From positions 1,406,664 through 1,470,663 of the forward strand of contig NC_015557.1 of assembly GCF_000213785.1 (NCBI RefSeq): a stretch of DNA of 64,000 nt, in the 5' to 3' direction. Shown in pieces: positions 7,773-16,860 of this stretch. The notes below the pieces were generated by a model that saw only the letters and a program-made list of their open reading frames with translations, was not told where the DNA came from and did no database searches. The DNA is from Hydrogenobaculum sp. 3684 (GTDB taxonomy: Bacteria; Aquificota; Aquificia; Aquificales; Aquificaceae). The position numbers and the translations under genes are program-made. Every line of letters starts with the position of its first letter. The stretch's first letter is position 1.

Positions 7773-10415
7773 TTAGTAAAAATATCCTATTGATATATAG
7801 TATTTTATAGAAGAGTTTACGTTTGGTATTTTTGTGATGGGTTTTGCTACATCAAATCTTACAGGGCCCACCGGTGTATATACAAATACACCAACACCAA
7901 CATCTTGTTTTAGGTTTTTGGTAATACCAGATATATCGTTTGCTACGTTGCCAGTATCTGTGAAAAGTGCCAAGTTAAAGGGGCTTTTGATGGGAAAATC
8001 TATCTCGTTTCTTAAAAACCCGTAATATTTTCCGCCTTCTGGAGAACCTATATCTTCAAAGTTATAACCCATCATATCCTTAATACCGCCTAGGAAAAAT
8101 CTTTGATATATAAGACCGTCGTTTTCTGCTCCAAACCCAAATTTAAAACTATAAAATATCTTATCTATTATATGTATAAGATAGTATGTATTTATATTAA
8201 AACTATTGTAACCGGTTTGTAGGCTTTTGGTAAAACTAACGTTGTCATAGCCTATTTTTGTAGGGTTTATAGATTTGTTTTTGTAGTCTCTTATCAAGCT
8301 AAAGCTAACGGTTTCTTGGTTTGAATATCCGTTGTCTTGAATAGGAGCGTTGTAAACATAGTCTCTTGTCCTGGAATAACCTACGCTAAAGGTGTAATAA
8401 TTTCCTATCCTTCTTCCTATATCAAAGTTTATGCCTTTTGATACAAAGTAATAGCTGTTGTGTATTTCAAAATCCCTTTGGTAGAAAATATCTCCTAAGT
8501 AATTTTTAGAAAATAAAAATTTTTCAGATATACCAAGTTTGTAAGTGGTGTTTAAGCTAGATATGTTGTAGTTGAATATCGCCATCGCCGGTGTGCCAAA
8601 TAAATCTGCCCACATTAAAGAGCTATCTAATATCAACCTTTGTTCTGTGTTGTATCCGGCTTTTATTCTAAAAAAACCTCTTTTACCCTCTTGAACTTCT
8701 ATGAGCCTATCCACTTTCTTTTGTTTTTTATTTAAAAATGTTTCCAGGTTGACTGCATCAAATATTGAACTTTCTTGTAGATTTTTTATTGCCTTTCTTT
8801 CGTTCTCTAAGGAGTAATACTTTGGTAGTGCTGCCATGTATTGGATGCTATGCTCTAATGTGTGGTTGTAGCCATATATCACCGTGTTGCCATTTTCGTA
8901 TCTTTTGCCTAAGTTTATATTAAACATATATATGTATTTGTAATAATGTTTGCCTATGGTTTTTACATGTACCACTGGCTTTATTTTTACATCAAAATAT
9001 CCGTATTTCTTAGCGGTTAATATGCTATCTTTGTAGAGATCTTCTATATCTTTTGCATTGTATTCCCTTGGAGTTTTATAGCTTTTAAAAATATCCAAAA
9101 TATGTCTGTTTTTAGTACCTTTTACAACAATGCGTTCTAGTATAATCTTATAACCTTTGTTTATGTTTATATTTATGTTTGCTTGATAGTTTGGCAACTT
9201 CTCTACGTTGTATTTGTAGGAAAAGCCATATATGTATCCTTCTTTTTTAAGCTTTTTGTGGTATTGATTTATCAGCTTTTTCAATGCTAATATATTTAAA
9301 TATTTATCTTTGTATCTTTTTTTTATAAAATCTTCCAAAGCTTTGCAATTAGAAAATATATCGTTTATGCCATACCTTTGACCCTCTTCTATGTAAAATA
9401 TGGCTTTTGTATATTCTTTGTTTACTTTATAGTGGACTTTTGCATCAAGATAACCCATATCTTTGTAAAATCTTAAGATGTTTTCTTTTGCTTGTTGTAG
9501 TGTAAATATGTCTATATCGCTTATGTTTGCTACTTTTTTTAGTATGTTGTCGTCAAAAGCTTTGTTGCCTTCAAAAGAGATACTACCTAAAGGTCTTTGA
9601 TAGACTTTGTAATAAATATCTACTATACCGCCTTCTCCAATGGCTGCTTTTGTAAAAGGTATTGGATAGTTTAAAAATTTTGAAATATCGTTTACAAAAA
9701 CACCTACTATATGAAATATGTTATGTTTTATATTTTGTGCTCCAAAGATGGCTTTAAAAGGTCTTTTTGTAATAAGCGTCTCCAATCCTTCTTGATAAAC
9801 AAAAACCCTTGCGTTTTTACCAAAGTGTTTTCTTACTATGTTGTATATTTTGTTTAGGTTTTTGATGTCTGCTATATCACCTATTGGAAGATCATCGTTT
9901 TTGAACTTTTTTCCATTTACAAAAACATCCTTTATAAAGTAAAGATTTCCCTCTTTTATGTTGATATATACATTTAAATATCCATCTTTGGTTTTTGTTA
10001 TTTTGTCTTTTACCTTTGCTTTCAAAAAACCATGATCTTTGTAAAACTCCTCTAAAAACTCTTTTATTAGCTTTTCTTTTTTTTCAATAGATTCTTTTAC
10101 AGGTGTGCCAGGTCTTATATTTGCTATTGGTATGAGGTCTATAGCATGGTAAAAGGTGTTGCCGGTTATTTTTACATGCTTTATTATTGGATATCTTTCT
10201 ATGTATAAAATAGGTTTATCTTCTTTAAAGCCCAAAACTTTTACATCTTTTACATAATCTATATTTTTTATAATACCTATCATTCTTTTTAAATTCTCTT
10301 TTGTGATAACTTTTGAGAAGTTATTTTTTGCCAAAGGATAATTTGATGTTATAATAGCTTCTCCAAAAGCTTTGTTTATTAAAAGTAAAACAACTATTAA
10401 CATTATTTTTTTCAT
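7773..10415 (-). CDS. bamA: Outer-membrane protein assembly factor BamA (Omp85)
   Basis: An 880-residue Omp85 protein with a signal peptide ending near residue 18 (MKKIMLIVVLLLINKAFGE), a series of POTRA-like repeats to about residue 540, and a C-terminal 16-strand-type barrel ending in GYFY with terminal aromatic residues. The late motif VGPVRFDVAKP is characteristic of BamA. It inserts beta-barrel proteins into the outer membrane, so the cell is diderm. The usual [VL]RG[FY] of the barrel loop 6 reads MMGY here, so the conserved arginine is replaced by methionine. TATAAT (read on the minus strand at 10428-10423) ends seven bases before the ATG, implying its own leaderless promoter behind rluD. 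Confidence 0.92.
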   Translation of the reverse strand: MKKIMLIVVLLLINKAFGEAIITSNYPLAKNNFSKVITKENLKRMIGIIKNIDYVKDVKVLGFKEDKPILYIERYPIIKHVKITGNTFYHAIDLIPIANIRPGTPVKESIEKKEKLIKEFLEEFYKDHGFLKAKVKDKITKTKDGYLNVYINIKEGNLYFIKDVFVNGKKFKNDDLPIGDIADIKNLNKIYNIVRKHFGKNARVFVYQEGLETLITKRPFKAIFGAQNIKHNIFHIVGVFVNDISKFLNYPIPFTKAAIGEGGIVDIYYKVYQRPLGSISFEGNKAFDDNILKKVANISDIDIFTLQQAKENILRFYKDMGYLDAKVHYKVNKEYTKAIFYIEEGQRYGINDIFSNCKALEDFIKKRYKDKYLNILALKKLINQYHKKLKKEGYIYGFSYKYNVEKLPNYQANINININKGYKIILERIVVKGTKNRHILDIFKSYKTPREYNAKDIEDLYKDSILTAKKYGYFDVKIKPVVHVKTIGKHYYKYIYMFNINLGKRYENGNTVIYGYNHTLEHSIQYMAALPKYYSLENERKAIKNLQESSIFDAVNLETFLNKKQKKVDRLIEVQEGKRGFFRIKAGYNTEQRLILDSSLMWADLFGTPAMAIFNYNISSLNTTYKLGISEKFLFSKNYLGDIFYQRDFEIHNSYYFVSKGINFDIGRRIGNYYTFSVGYSRTRDYVYNAPIQDNGYSNQETVSFSLIRDYKNKSINPTKIGYDNVSFTKSLQTGYNSFNINTYYLIHIIDKIFYSFKFGFGAENDGLIYQRFFLGGIKDMMGYNFEDIGSPEGGKYYGFLRNEIDFPIKSPFNLALFTDTGNVANDISGITKNLKQDVGVGVFVYTPVGPVRFDVAKPITKIPNVNSSIKYYISIGYFY

Positions 10416-10436
10416 CTTTTTAATTATAATAAAAAT

Positions 10437-11363
10437 TTAGGATTCTAAATATTTTAAAACGTTTTTAAAATAATCTGGCATATCTATTTCAAATTCCATT
10501 GGTTTTTGGCTTTTAGGATGAAGAAACTTCAGCTTGTAAGCCACCAGCAAAAACCTCTCACCTATCATATGTTCAAGGGTTTTATCAAAATAAGAGTGCT
10601 TGTAGCCATAAAGCGTATCCCCAACAATAGGATGTCCTAAATAAGACATATGTACTCTTATCTGATGGGTTCTTCCTGTGTATATTTTTATGTCTAGCAA
10701 GCTCGCATTTTTTAGAGGTTTTTCTAAGCTATATTTTGTTATGGCCAGTTTTCCCTCGTTTGACACTTCAAATTTTAATCTGTTGGTTGGATGTCTTCTT
10801 ATAAAAGTTTCTATGGTTTGCTCTTTAAACCTTGGTATACCGTATACTATAGCTTTATAACGCTTGTCTACTTCTTTATTTTTAAACATCAAAGATAGCT
10901 TTTGATGGCTGATATCGTTTTTTGCTATTACCATAAGCCCATGAGTATATCTATCAAGCCTATGCACAATGCCCGGTCTTTCTACCCCACCTATTACAGA
11001 CAAATCTCCAAACTTAGCAAGCAAAGCGTTTACAAGCGTGTTTTCATCGTGTCCTGGTCCTGTATGAGAAGGCATACCAGAGGGTTTTACCACCACAGCC
11101 AAATCGTTATCTTCATAGAGTATATCTATATGTATATCTTGGGCTTTTACGTCTAGTTTTTTTGGAGGTGGTATTTCAAACTCCAATACATCGTTTTCAA
11201 AAACCTTTTTTGAGCTTTTAAAAACCTTTTCACCGTTTATCAAAACACCGTTTTCTTTTATTATCCTTTTTATATACTCCCTTGATATATCTTTATATAT
11301 GTTTGATATTAAGACGTCTATACGTTCACCGGCTATATCAGGGGTTATTTTTATCTGGGGCAT
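10437..11363 (-). CDS. rluD: RluD-type 23S rRNA pseudouridine synthase
   Basis: A 308-residue RluA-family enzyme. The first about 65 residues form an S4 RNA-binding domain. The catalytic motif HRLDRYT is at 134-140 with Asp137 as nucleophile, and GRTHQIRVH follows. These enzymes isomerise uridines in 23S rRNA, which could equally be RluC-type positions. Its first 26 bases overlap the preceding 55-codon gene. It is part of the minus-strand run gpmA - two small genes - rluD - bamA. Confidence 0.9.
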   Translation of the reverse strand: MPQIKITPDIAGERIDVLISNIYKDISREYIKRIIKENGVLINGEKVFKSSKKVFENDVLEFEIPPPKKLDVKAQDIHIDILYEDNDLAVVVKPSGMPSHTGPGHDENTLVNALLAKFGDLSVIGGVERPGIVHRLDRYTHGLMVIAKNDISHQKLSLMFKNKEVDKRYKAIVYGIPRFKEQTIETFIRRHPTNRLKFEVSNEGKLAITKYSLEKPLKNASLLDIKIYTGRTHQIRVHMSYLGHPIVGDTLYGYKHSYFDKTLEHMIGERFLLVAYKLKFLHPKSQKPMEFEIDMPDYFKNVLKYLES

Positions 11364-11505
11364 CTTTTTTAATAAATATTTTTATATCATGCGGTTCTTC
11401 TTCTAAGTTTAGGGCTTTTATAAAACCTATTATTGTACTTTCTAACGCCTTTGATGGAAACTCTTTCAAGCGTATCTTCTTATCGTTTATCTCAAGTTCT
11501 ATCAT
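11338..11505 (-). CDS. Small protein of unknown function (55 aa)
   Basis: An ATG at 11505 opens a 55-codon frame that starts MIELEINDKKIRLKEFP and ends at the TGA at 11338-11340. Its ATG overlaps the stop of the preceding 83-codon gene in an ATGA arrangement, and its end overlaps the start of rluD by 26 bases. The chain alternates charged and hydrophobic residues as a small beta-alpha fold would and has no cysteine, signal or membrane segment. The context supports translational coupling. I do not recognise the family. Confidence 0.65.
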   Translation of the reverse strand: MIELEINDKKIRLKEFPSKALESTIIGFIKALNLEEEPHDIKIFIKKDAPDKNNP

Positions 11506-11753
11506 ATAATCTCTTCTTTTTTGGCTGCAACGCTGAGAAGCTGAAGCTGTTCTTTTAAAACGTTTAAAGATTGGATAGTCATAAAAAAGCCGTGTTCTAC
11601 ATTTAAAATAGCCTTTGCAAAGTTTGGGCTTTCATCTTCTAAAATTCTTAATTCTCTAAAAAGCCTATAAAACTCATCTATGTCTGTACCACATTCTAAT
11701 AGCTTTTTTATGACTTCTTTTGATAATTCTACAGCCTTTTCTTTTGTATTCAT
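11502..11753 (-). CDS. Small helical protein of unknown function (83 aa)
   Basis: An 83-residue, Glu/Lys/Leu-rich, almost certainly all-helical soluble protein. The start overlaps the gpmA stop by four bases and the stop overlaps the next small gene by four bases, so it is embedded in a tightly coupled gene string. There is one cysteine (ECGTD) and no recognisable motif. No function can be assigned; its place between a glycolytic enzyme and an rRNA-modifying enzyme gives no clear hint. Confidence 0.72.
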   Translation of the reverse strand: MNTKEKAVELSKEVIKKLLECGTDIDEFYRLFRELRILEDESPNFAKAILNVEHGFFMTIQSLNVLKEQLQLLSVAAKKEEII

Positions 11754-12493
11754 GCTTTTGTTTGATTTGCCACAGACTCTATGGCTTTTTTGAGGGTTTC
11801 TTCATCTGCTAAGTATCTTTTGCTTTTTATATTTAAATTGTCATCTACTACGTAAACAAGTGGTATACCAGTGGGTATGTTTAGCTTTACTATCTCATCT
11901 TTGCTCAAATCTTCAAGGTATTTCACTATGGCTCTAAGGGAGTTTCCGTGAGCGGCCACCAATACGCATCCTCTTTGAAAAAGGGTGGGTGCTATAAAAT
12001 CTTGAAAGTAAGGAAGCGTTCTTTCTAAGGTATCTTTTAAGGATTCTGAAGATGGTAAATCTTGACATCTTATATGCTTATACCTTGGGTCGTTGCATGG
12101 GTGGTTTGGATCATCTTTGGGAAGTGGAGGTGGAGGGACATCGTAGCTTCTTCTCCATATATTTACTTGTTCTTCTCCGTGTATTTTTACCATTTCTTTT
12201 TTGTTTAGGCCTTGAAGTGCTCCGTAATGTCTTTCGTTTAGTCTCCAGCTTTTAAAGACATCTATATAATGAAGGTTCATTGTATCAAGAGCTATGTTTA
12301 GTGTATTTATGGCTCTTCTAAGATAAGAGGTAAAAGCGGCTTTTGGTGTTATGCCGGCCTCAAGCATAGCCTTACCGGCATTCTTAGCTTCTTCTTTACC
12401 TTGATCGCTTAAGTCTACATCTATCCAACCTGTAAACTTATTCTCTAAATTCCAAAGGCTTTGTCCATGTCTTAAAAGCACCAACGTATACAT
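11750..12493 (-). CDS. gpmA: 2,3-bisphosphoglycerate-dependent phosphoglycerate mutase
   Basis: A 247-residue histidine phosphatase-fold enzyme interconverting 3- and 2-phosphoglycerate. LRHGQSLWN near residue 7 provides the phospho-accepting histidine; the second catalytic histidine is in AAHGNSLRA. RHYGALQGLNK and the FxxWRRSYDxPPPP segment are typical of the cofactor-dependent GpmA group. TATAAT on the minus strand (12505-12500) ends six bases before the ATG with no Shine-Dalgarno site, so the operon that continues through rluD is probably led by a leaderless gpmA message. Confidence 0.95.
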   Translation of the reverse strand: MYTLVLLRHGQSLWNLENKFTGWIDVDLSDQGKEEAKNAGKAMLEAGITPKAAFTSYLRRAINTLNIALDTMNLHYIDVFKSWRLNERHYGALQGLNKKEMVKIHGEEQVNIWRRSYDVPPPPLPKDDPNHPCNDPRYKHIRCQDLPSSESLKDTLERTLPYFQDFIAPTLFQRGCVLVAAHGNSLRAIVKYLEDLSKDEIVKLNIPTGIPLVYVVDDNLNIKSKRYLADEETLKKAIESVANQTKA

Positions 12494-12512
12494 AAAAATA
12501 TTATACTATATT

Positions 12513-13082
12513 TTAAGTAAGTTTTGGATATTCGCCTTTTTCTATGGCAAAAACATCTTCTACGGCAAATTTGTTTTGTTTTAGAAACTCGTAAGTTTCA
12601 AAAGCCTTTTCTTTTGATGAAAAGCCAAATACAATACCGCAATGCGGATATATTTCTTTTGGCACTGGTAGTTTTACGTAGGAGTTCATGTTCTTTTCCT
12701 GCAAAAATTTGTCTGCTCTAACACCTTCTGACACAGAGACAAAAGTTATTAGATATTTTGGCTTACCAAAAGGTATTATATCAAGAAAATGCTTTATTGC
12801 ATGAAGCTTAACACCAAGGGCTATAAATTTAATTTTGTCTATAAGTTTTTCTCCTTTAAAGCCTTTGCCCCTTTCTATTATAGCTACGTAGTATCCGTTT
12901 TCCTCTTTAAAATCTATAAGCTTGTTGCCAGTTTCAAAAGACCAAATTTCTATGTCTTTTTTAAAGGCTTTGTCATCTGCCATGACCATGAGCTTTTCGC
13001 CCACAGGTATCTCTTTCAACTTTCTTGACACAAACGTAAGAGGTAATGGACAGAACAACCCTCTAGTATCCACTGTCTCCAT
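12513..13082 (-). CDS. TusA-like sulfur carrier fused to a DUF3343-like domain
   Basis: A 189-residue protein. The first about 75 residues are a TusA/SirA fold with the sulfur-accepting cysteine in FCPLP (Cys11). Residues 105-185 (ITFVSVSEGVRADKFL through PHCGIVFGF) resemble the DUF3343 family of small putative sulfur or selenium carriers, with a cysteine in PHCG. TusA proteins pass persulfide sulfur between enzymes and in sulfur oxidisers feed the Hdr-like pathway. A fusion suggests an intramolecular hand-over from one carrier cysteine to the other; this is inference. A good Shine-Dalgarno site (GAGGTGAG) precedes the ATG. Confidence 0.75.
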   Translation of the reverse strand: METVDTRGLFCPLPLTFVSRKLKEIPVGEKLMVMADDKAFKKDIEIWSFETGNKLIDFKEENGYYVAIIERGKGFKGEKLIDKIKFIALGVKLHAIKHFLDIIPFGKPKYLITFVSVSEGVRADKFLQEKNMNSYVKLPVPKEIYPHCGIVFGFSSKEKAFETYEFLKQNKFAVEDVFAIEKGEYPKLT

Positions 13083-13144
13083 AAACTCACCTCACAAATA
13101 TATAAATATAAACATACAATTTTAAAATAAAAGGATAAAAATCA

Positions 13145-14266
13145 TCATAAAATACTTCTTAAAGCTTTTAAAATCTCTATACTGGCAACGTCTTTTGGCA
13201 TTTTTGGTATACTCTTGATATCATCTTTTGTAATTACATAACCTTCAAATTCCTCAGAGCCCATAACGGATATTGGGTTTGCCACTACTGCGTCTAAATT
13301 TTTGTTTATTAGCTTTGATTTGGCATTTTCTATAAGATGTTCTTTTTCCTCTAAAGCAAAGCCTATAAGTTTTTGATATGGTTTTTTTCTAATACCTAGT
13401 TCTTTTAATATATCTTTTGTTTTTAAAAGCTCCAATACAATTTTATCTTGAGTTTTTTTGATTTTCCCGTTGTGCTTTGATGATACCTTGTAATCTGAGA
13501 TAGCGGCGTTCATTATAATAATATCGTATCTATCAAATATCTCCAATATCTTTTGGTAGGCTCCTTCCACATCCATATTTGATACATCTAAAAAGTCTGC
13601 TTTAGCACCCAAAGACAAAAGTCCCATTGTAAGGTATCTTGCCATTTTACCGGAAGAGCCATTTGATATAAACCTAACGTCATCTATATACTCTTTTGTA
13701 GCCCCTCCTATCACCAAAGCTTGATTGTTTTTAAAAATAGGCTCTTCGTTGGCACTGTATATATAAAACAAAAGCTCTTGGGGTTCTACCATTTTGCCTA
13801 TGCCCTCTTCGTTGCAAGCAAGAAGCCCATAGATCGGTTCTATGACTTTAAACTTGTAGTTTTTTATACTGTCTATATGTTCTTTGGTAATATCTTTTTC
13901 ATACATTACAGTGTTTGCCGATATAGCCAAAAGTATATAACCTTTATACGCTAAAGCTGTGGTAGTAAGCAAATTGTCGGCTATGCCGTATCTTAGCTTT
14001 GATAGCGTATTTATAGTACAAGGGGCTATCATAAATACATCTGCCCACCTTGCTAAATCTATATGACAAAGGGGTTTTTCTTTCCAGCTTGAGTCTGTGT
14101 ATACTTCGTCTTGGGATAGGGTTTTTACTATCATAGGGCTTATAAACTCTTGTGCAAAGTTTGTCATAATGGTCTTTACGTTGTGATTTTTCTTTTTTAA
14201 AAGCCTAATGAGTTCTAAGGTTTTGTAGCAGGCTATTCCGCCGGTAATACCAATTAGGATGTTCAC
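13145..14266 (-). CDS. coaBC: Bifunctional phosphopantothenoylcysteine decarboxylase / phosphopantothenate--cysteine ligase
   Basis: A 373-residue protein with two halves. The N-terminal flavoprotein (CoaC) starts with GITGGIACYK and contains the MIAPCTINTLSK segment (family PxTANT/MxAP region). The C-terminal CoaB half contains FISNGSSGKMARYL, the ISNxSSGKMG motif, and the late IGFALE segment. It performs two steps of coenzyme A synthesis: cysteine addition to phosphopantothenate and decarboxylation to phosphopantetheine. The family length is about 400, so this is slightly compact. Its start overlaps the end of the gspE/pilB gene by four bases. Confidence 0.92.
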   Translation of the reverse strand: MNILIGITGGIACYKTLELIRLLKKKNHNVKTIMTNFAQEFISPMIVKTLSQDEVYTDSSWKEKPLCHIDLARWADVFMIAPCTINTLSKLRYGIADNLLTTTALAYKGYILLAISANTVMYEKDITKEHIDSIKNYKFKVIEPIYGLLACNEEGIGKMVEPQELLFYIYSANEEPIFKNNQALVIGGATKEYIDDVRFISNGSSGKMARYLTMGLLSLGAKADFLDVSNMDVEGAYQKILEIFDRYDIIIMNAAISDYKVSSKHNGKIKKTQDKIVLELLKTKDILKELGIRKKPYQKLIGFALEEKEHLIENAKSKLINKNLDAVVANPISVMGSEEFEGYVITKDDIKSIPKMPKDVASIEILKALRSIL

Positions 14267-15708
14267 TGGTCTTCCTCAATCTTGCACACTTGAAGCACTT
14301 CCTCTGTGGATGTGATACCATTTAATATTTTTTCTATGCCATCATCCAATAGGCTTTTGTATTGTATATGGCTTTTAATATACTCCCATGAGGGATTTTG
14401 AGATATTAGACTCTTTAGCCTGTCATCTACGTTTATTACCTCAAAAAGCCCAATGCGACCTTTATAGCCAGATTGCATACAGTGTTCGCAACCAAGCCCT
14501 TTGTAGAATGTATAATCTCCTTCTTTTAAACCCAACTCTTTGATCTCTACGTAAGAAGGTTTGTAAGAAGTCTTACAATAAGGGCATATCTTTCTTACAA
14601 GCCTTTGGGCTATAAGTCCTTCTACGGAAGAAGCTATTAAAAAAGGCTCTATCCCTATATCAAAAAGTCTTGTGATGCTTGATAAAGCGTTTTGGGTATG
14701 AAGGGTAGAAAGTACCAAATGTCCAGTAAGAGCTGCTTGTATAGCTATTTCAGCGGTTTCTTTGTCCCTTATTTCTCCTATCATAATGATATCCGGGTCT
14801 TGCCTTAATATAGATCTAAGCCCAGATGCGAACGTAAGACCCACTTTCGGATTTACTTGAATTTGCGATATGCCCTCTATTTGATACTCCACTGGGTCTT
14901 CTATGGTTATTATATTTTTTGATGGGCTTTTTAATCTCTTTAAAAAAGCGTATAAACTAGTGGATTTACCGCTACCCGTGGGTCCTGTGACAAGTATTAT
15001 GCCGTATGGTCTTGAAAGTATGTTTAATACATTTTCATAATCTTCTTTTGAAAGCCCAAGTTCTTCCAAATCAAGAGGCGTATTTGATTGGTCCAATATT
15101 CTAAGCACCACCCTTTCCCCAAATAAAGAAGGTATTGTGGATACCCTTATATCTATCTCTTTTTTTGAAATCTTTATCCTAAATCTTGCATCCTGAGGTA
15201 ACCTCTTTTCAGCTACGTTCATATTTGCTATAACCTTTATACGAGAAAGTACACTTTGATAAAAGCCGTTGGTAAGTTCCTCCGCCACCACCAGCTTTCC
15301 GTCTATCCTCATTCTAACCAAAACATTTTTCTCATAGGGCTCTATATGTATATCAGAAGCCCCTGTTTTTATGGCTTTTAATAAAATGTTGTTTACAAAT
15401 ATAATAGCGGGACTTTCAAGCTCATCTTTTGAAATATCTATAGTTTCAAACTCCAGTTTCACATCTTGATCTTCTAAAGTTTGATAGGACTGGGATAAGA
15501 AATTGTTCCAATGTTCTAAAAACTCCTCTTCGCTTAAAACCTCAGTTTTTATCTTTTTGTCTAAATAAAAATATAAGATATTTTTTACAAAAGCCACATC
15601 TTGATTGCTAGATACCTCTATCGTTAAAGTGTCTTGGTCTTCTTTTATGGGTATAAACCTTAAGTTTTTGGCTAAATCTAGGATGCTATTTTCTACATAG
15701 CCTTGCAT
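14263..15708 (-). CDS. GspE/PilB-family secretion or type IV pilus ATPase
   Basis: A 481-residue hexameric traffic ATPase. An N-terminal regulatory region is followed by the Walker A loop GPTGSGKS near residue 241, the Asp box, Walker B (IMIGEIRD) and the His box around LSTLHT. Near residues 377-413 lies the four-cysteine zinc site CPYC...CEHC of GspE/PilB. It powers pseudopilus or pilus assembly in the cytoplasm below the inner membrane. No other pilus or secretion genes are adjacent, so GspE versus PilB cannot be decided. It sits one base after the ferredoxin gene in the rpoD-coaBC string. Confidence 0.88.
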   Translation of the reverse strand: MQGYVENSILDLAKNLRFIPIKEDQDTLTIEVSSNQDVAFVKNILYFYLDKKIKTEVLSEEEFLEHWNNFLSQSYQTLEDQDVKLEFETIDISKDELESPAIIFVNNILLKAIKTGASDIHIEPYEKNVLVRMRIDGKLVVAEELTNGFYQSVLSRIKVIANMNVAEKRLPQDARFRIKISKKEIDIRVSTIPSLFGERVVLRILDQSNTPLDLEELGLSKEDYENVLNILSRPYGIILVTGPTGSGKSTSLYAFLKRLKSPSKNIITIEDPVEYQIEGISQIQVNPKVGLTFASGLRSILRQDPDIIMIGEIRDKETAEIAIQAALTGHLVLSTLHTQNALSSITRLFDIGIEPFLIASSVEGLIAQRLVRKICPYCKTSYKPSYVEIKELGLKEGDYTFYKGLGCEHCMQSGYKGRIGLFEVINVDDRLKSLISQNPSWEYIKSHIQYKSLLDDGIEKILNGITSTEEVLQVCKIEEDQ

Positions 15709-15709
15709 C

Positions 15710-16000
15710 TTAATCTGTCTGAAGTTCTATAACATCTGTGTCTTTTACTATTTCAAGTTGGCAGGTAAGCCTCCTGTCTTCGTCGTATTCTCCTATACGC
15801 CATAAAGTATCTGATTCTTTTTCGGACACTTCGTTTAAAGCCTCAAGCCCTCGTAATACCGTAGCCACACAAACTCCACACTGGCCATCGGTACAGCCAA
15901 ATTCAACACCAGCTTTTTCTATAAGGTCGTGAATATCTTGAAATTTTGTTCCTACGTCAAAGTTTCCTATAACCTTTTTATTTACGATAAGTTTTGCCAT
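15710..16000 (-). CDS. [2Fe-2S] plant-type ferredoxin
   Basis: A 96-residue ferredoxin. Cys36, Cys41 and Cys44 in GCTDGQCGVC, with Cys80 in RRLTCQLEI, are the four ligands of a [2Fe-2S] cluster in a beta-grasp fold. It is a soluble low-potential electron carrier; the partner enzyme is unknown. A clear Shine-Dalgarno site (AAAGGAGAT) precedes the ATG inside the short gap after htpX, from which it is 14 bases away, so it is probably cotranscribed with rpoD-htpX. Confidence 0.9.
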   Translation of the reverse strand: MAKLIVNKKVIGNFDVGTKFQDIHDLIEKAGVEFGCTDGQCGVCVATVLRGLEALNEVSEKESDTLWRIGEYDEDRRLTCQLEIVKDTDVIELQTD

Positions 16001-16014
16001 AATACATCTCCTTT

Positions 16015-16860
16015 CTAAATTTGTCCCATTTCTTTTGCTATTTCAACAAGTCTTTTTATGCGTTCCTCTGTAGGTGGATGGGTAGAGAAAAGCTGTCCTA
16101 TGCTCCCCATTGGATTTTCTATAAATAATGCCGCTGTGCCTTGATTTACTTCTACAGGCACTCTTTCTATATAATCATGTATTTTCTTTAAGGCTTTTGC
16201 TAAAGAAAGTGGGCATCCGCATATATGGGCTCCCGTAGCATCTGCAGCAAACTCCCTTGATCTTGATATCGCAAACTGTATTATGGAAGCTATGATAGGA
16301 GTTATGATAATAAGAAGCAAAGCTACTATAGGGTTTGAATTTCTTTCTCTGTCTTGTCCTATGCCAAATATAAGACTAAATTGAAAAATATTTACAAGGG
16401 CGCTTATGGCACCAGCTATAGTGGCTGCTATTGTTGCTATAAGTATGTCTCTATTTTTTATATGAGAAAGCTCGTGAGCTAAAACGCCCATTATTTCATC
16501 TTCATTTAAAAGCCTTAAAAGCCCCGTAGTAACTACCACAGCGCTATGGTGTTCGTCTCTTCCAGTGGCAAAGGCGTTTGGTTGATCCATATCTATTATG
16601 TATAACCTTGGCATGGGCAAGTTTGCCCTTTGGGTTAGCTTCTTTACTATGTTAAAAAGGGTAGGTGCTTCTTGAGGGGTTAGCTCTTTTGCTCCATATA
16701 TAGAAAGTATTATGGAATCTGAATAATAATAGCTTATAAAGTTCGTAAAAGCCGAAAAAATAAGTGCAAAAAGAAGGCCAGTTTGGCCTGCAATCATATA
16801 ACCTACAGCTAAAAATATGCCTGTTAAAACACCAAGCAGTATTGCTGTTTTAAACATCAT
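16015..16860 (-). CDS. htpX: M48-family membrane zinc metalloprotease (HtpX)
   Basis: A 281-residue membrane protease for quality control of inner-membrane proteins. Two transmembrane segments lie in the first about 50 residues, HELSH is at 129-133, and another hydrophobic pair follows before [11 protein letters not shown], which supplies the third zinc ligand. The ATG overlaps the rpoD stop (ATGA), and a second ATG follows immediately. Coupling to the main sigma factor gene is notable because htpX is usually a stress gene. Confidence 0.93.
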   Translation of the reverse strand: MMFKTAILLGVLTGIFLAVGYMIAGQTGLLFALIFSAFTNFISYYYSDSIILSIYGAKELTPQEAPTLFNIVKKLTQRANLPMPRLYIIDMDQPNAFATGRDEHHSAVVVTTGLLRLLNEDEIMGVLAHELSHIKNRDILIATIAATIAGAISALVNIFQFSLIFGIGQDRERNSNPIVALLLIIITPIIASIIQFAISRSREFAADATGAHICGCPLSLAKALKKIHDYIERVPVEVNQGTAALFIENPMGSIGQLFSTHPPTEERIKRLVEIAKEMGQI

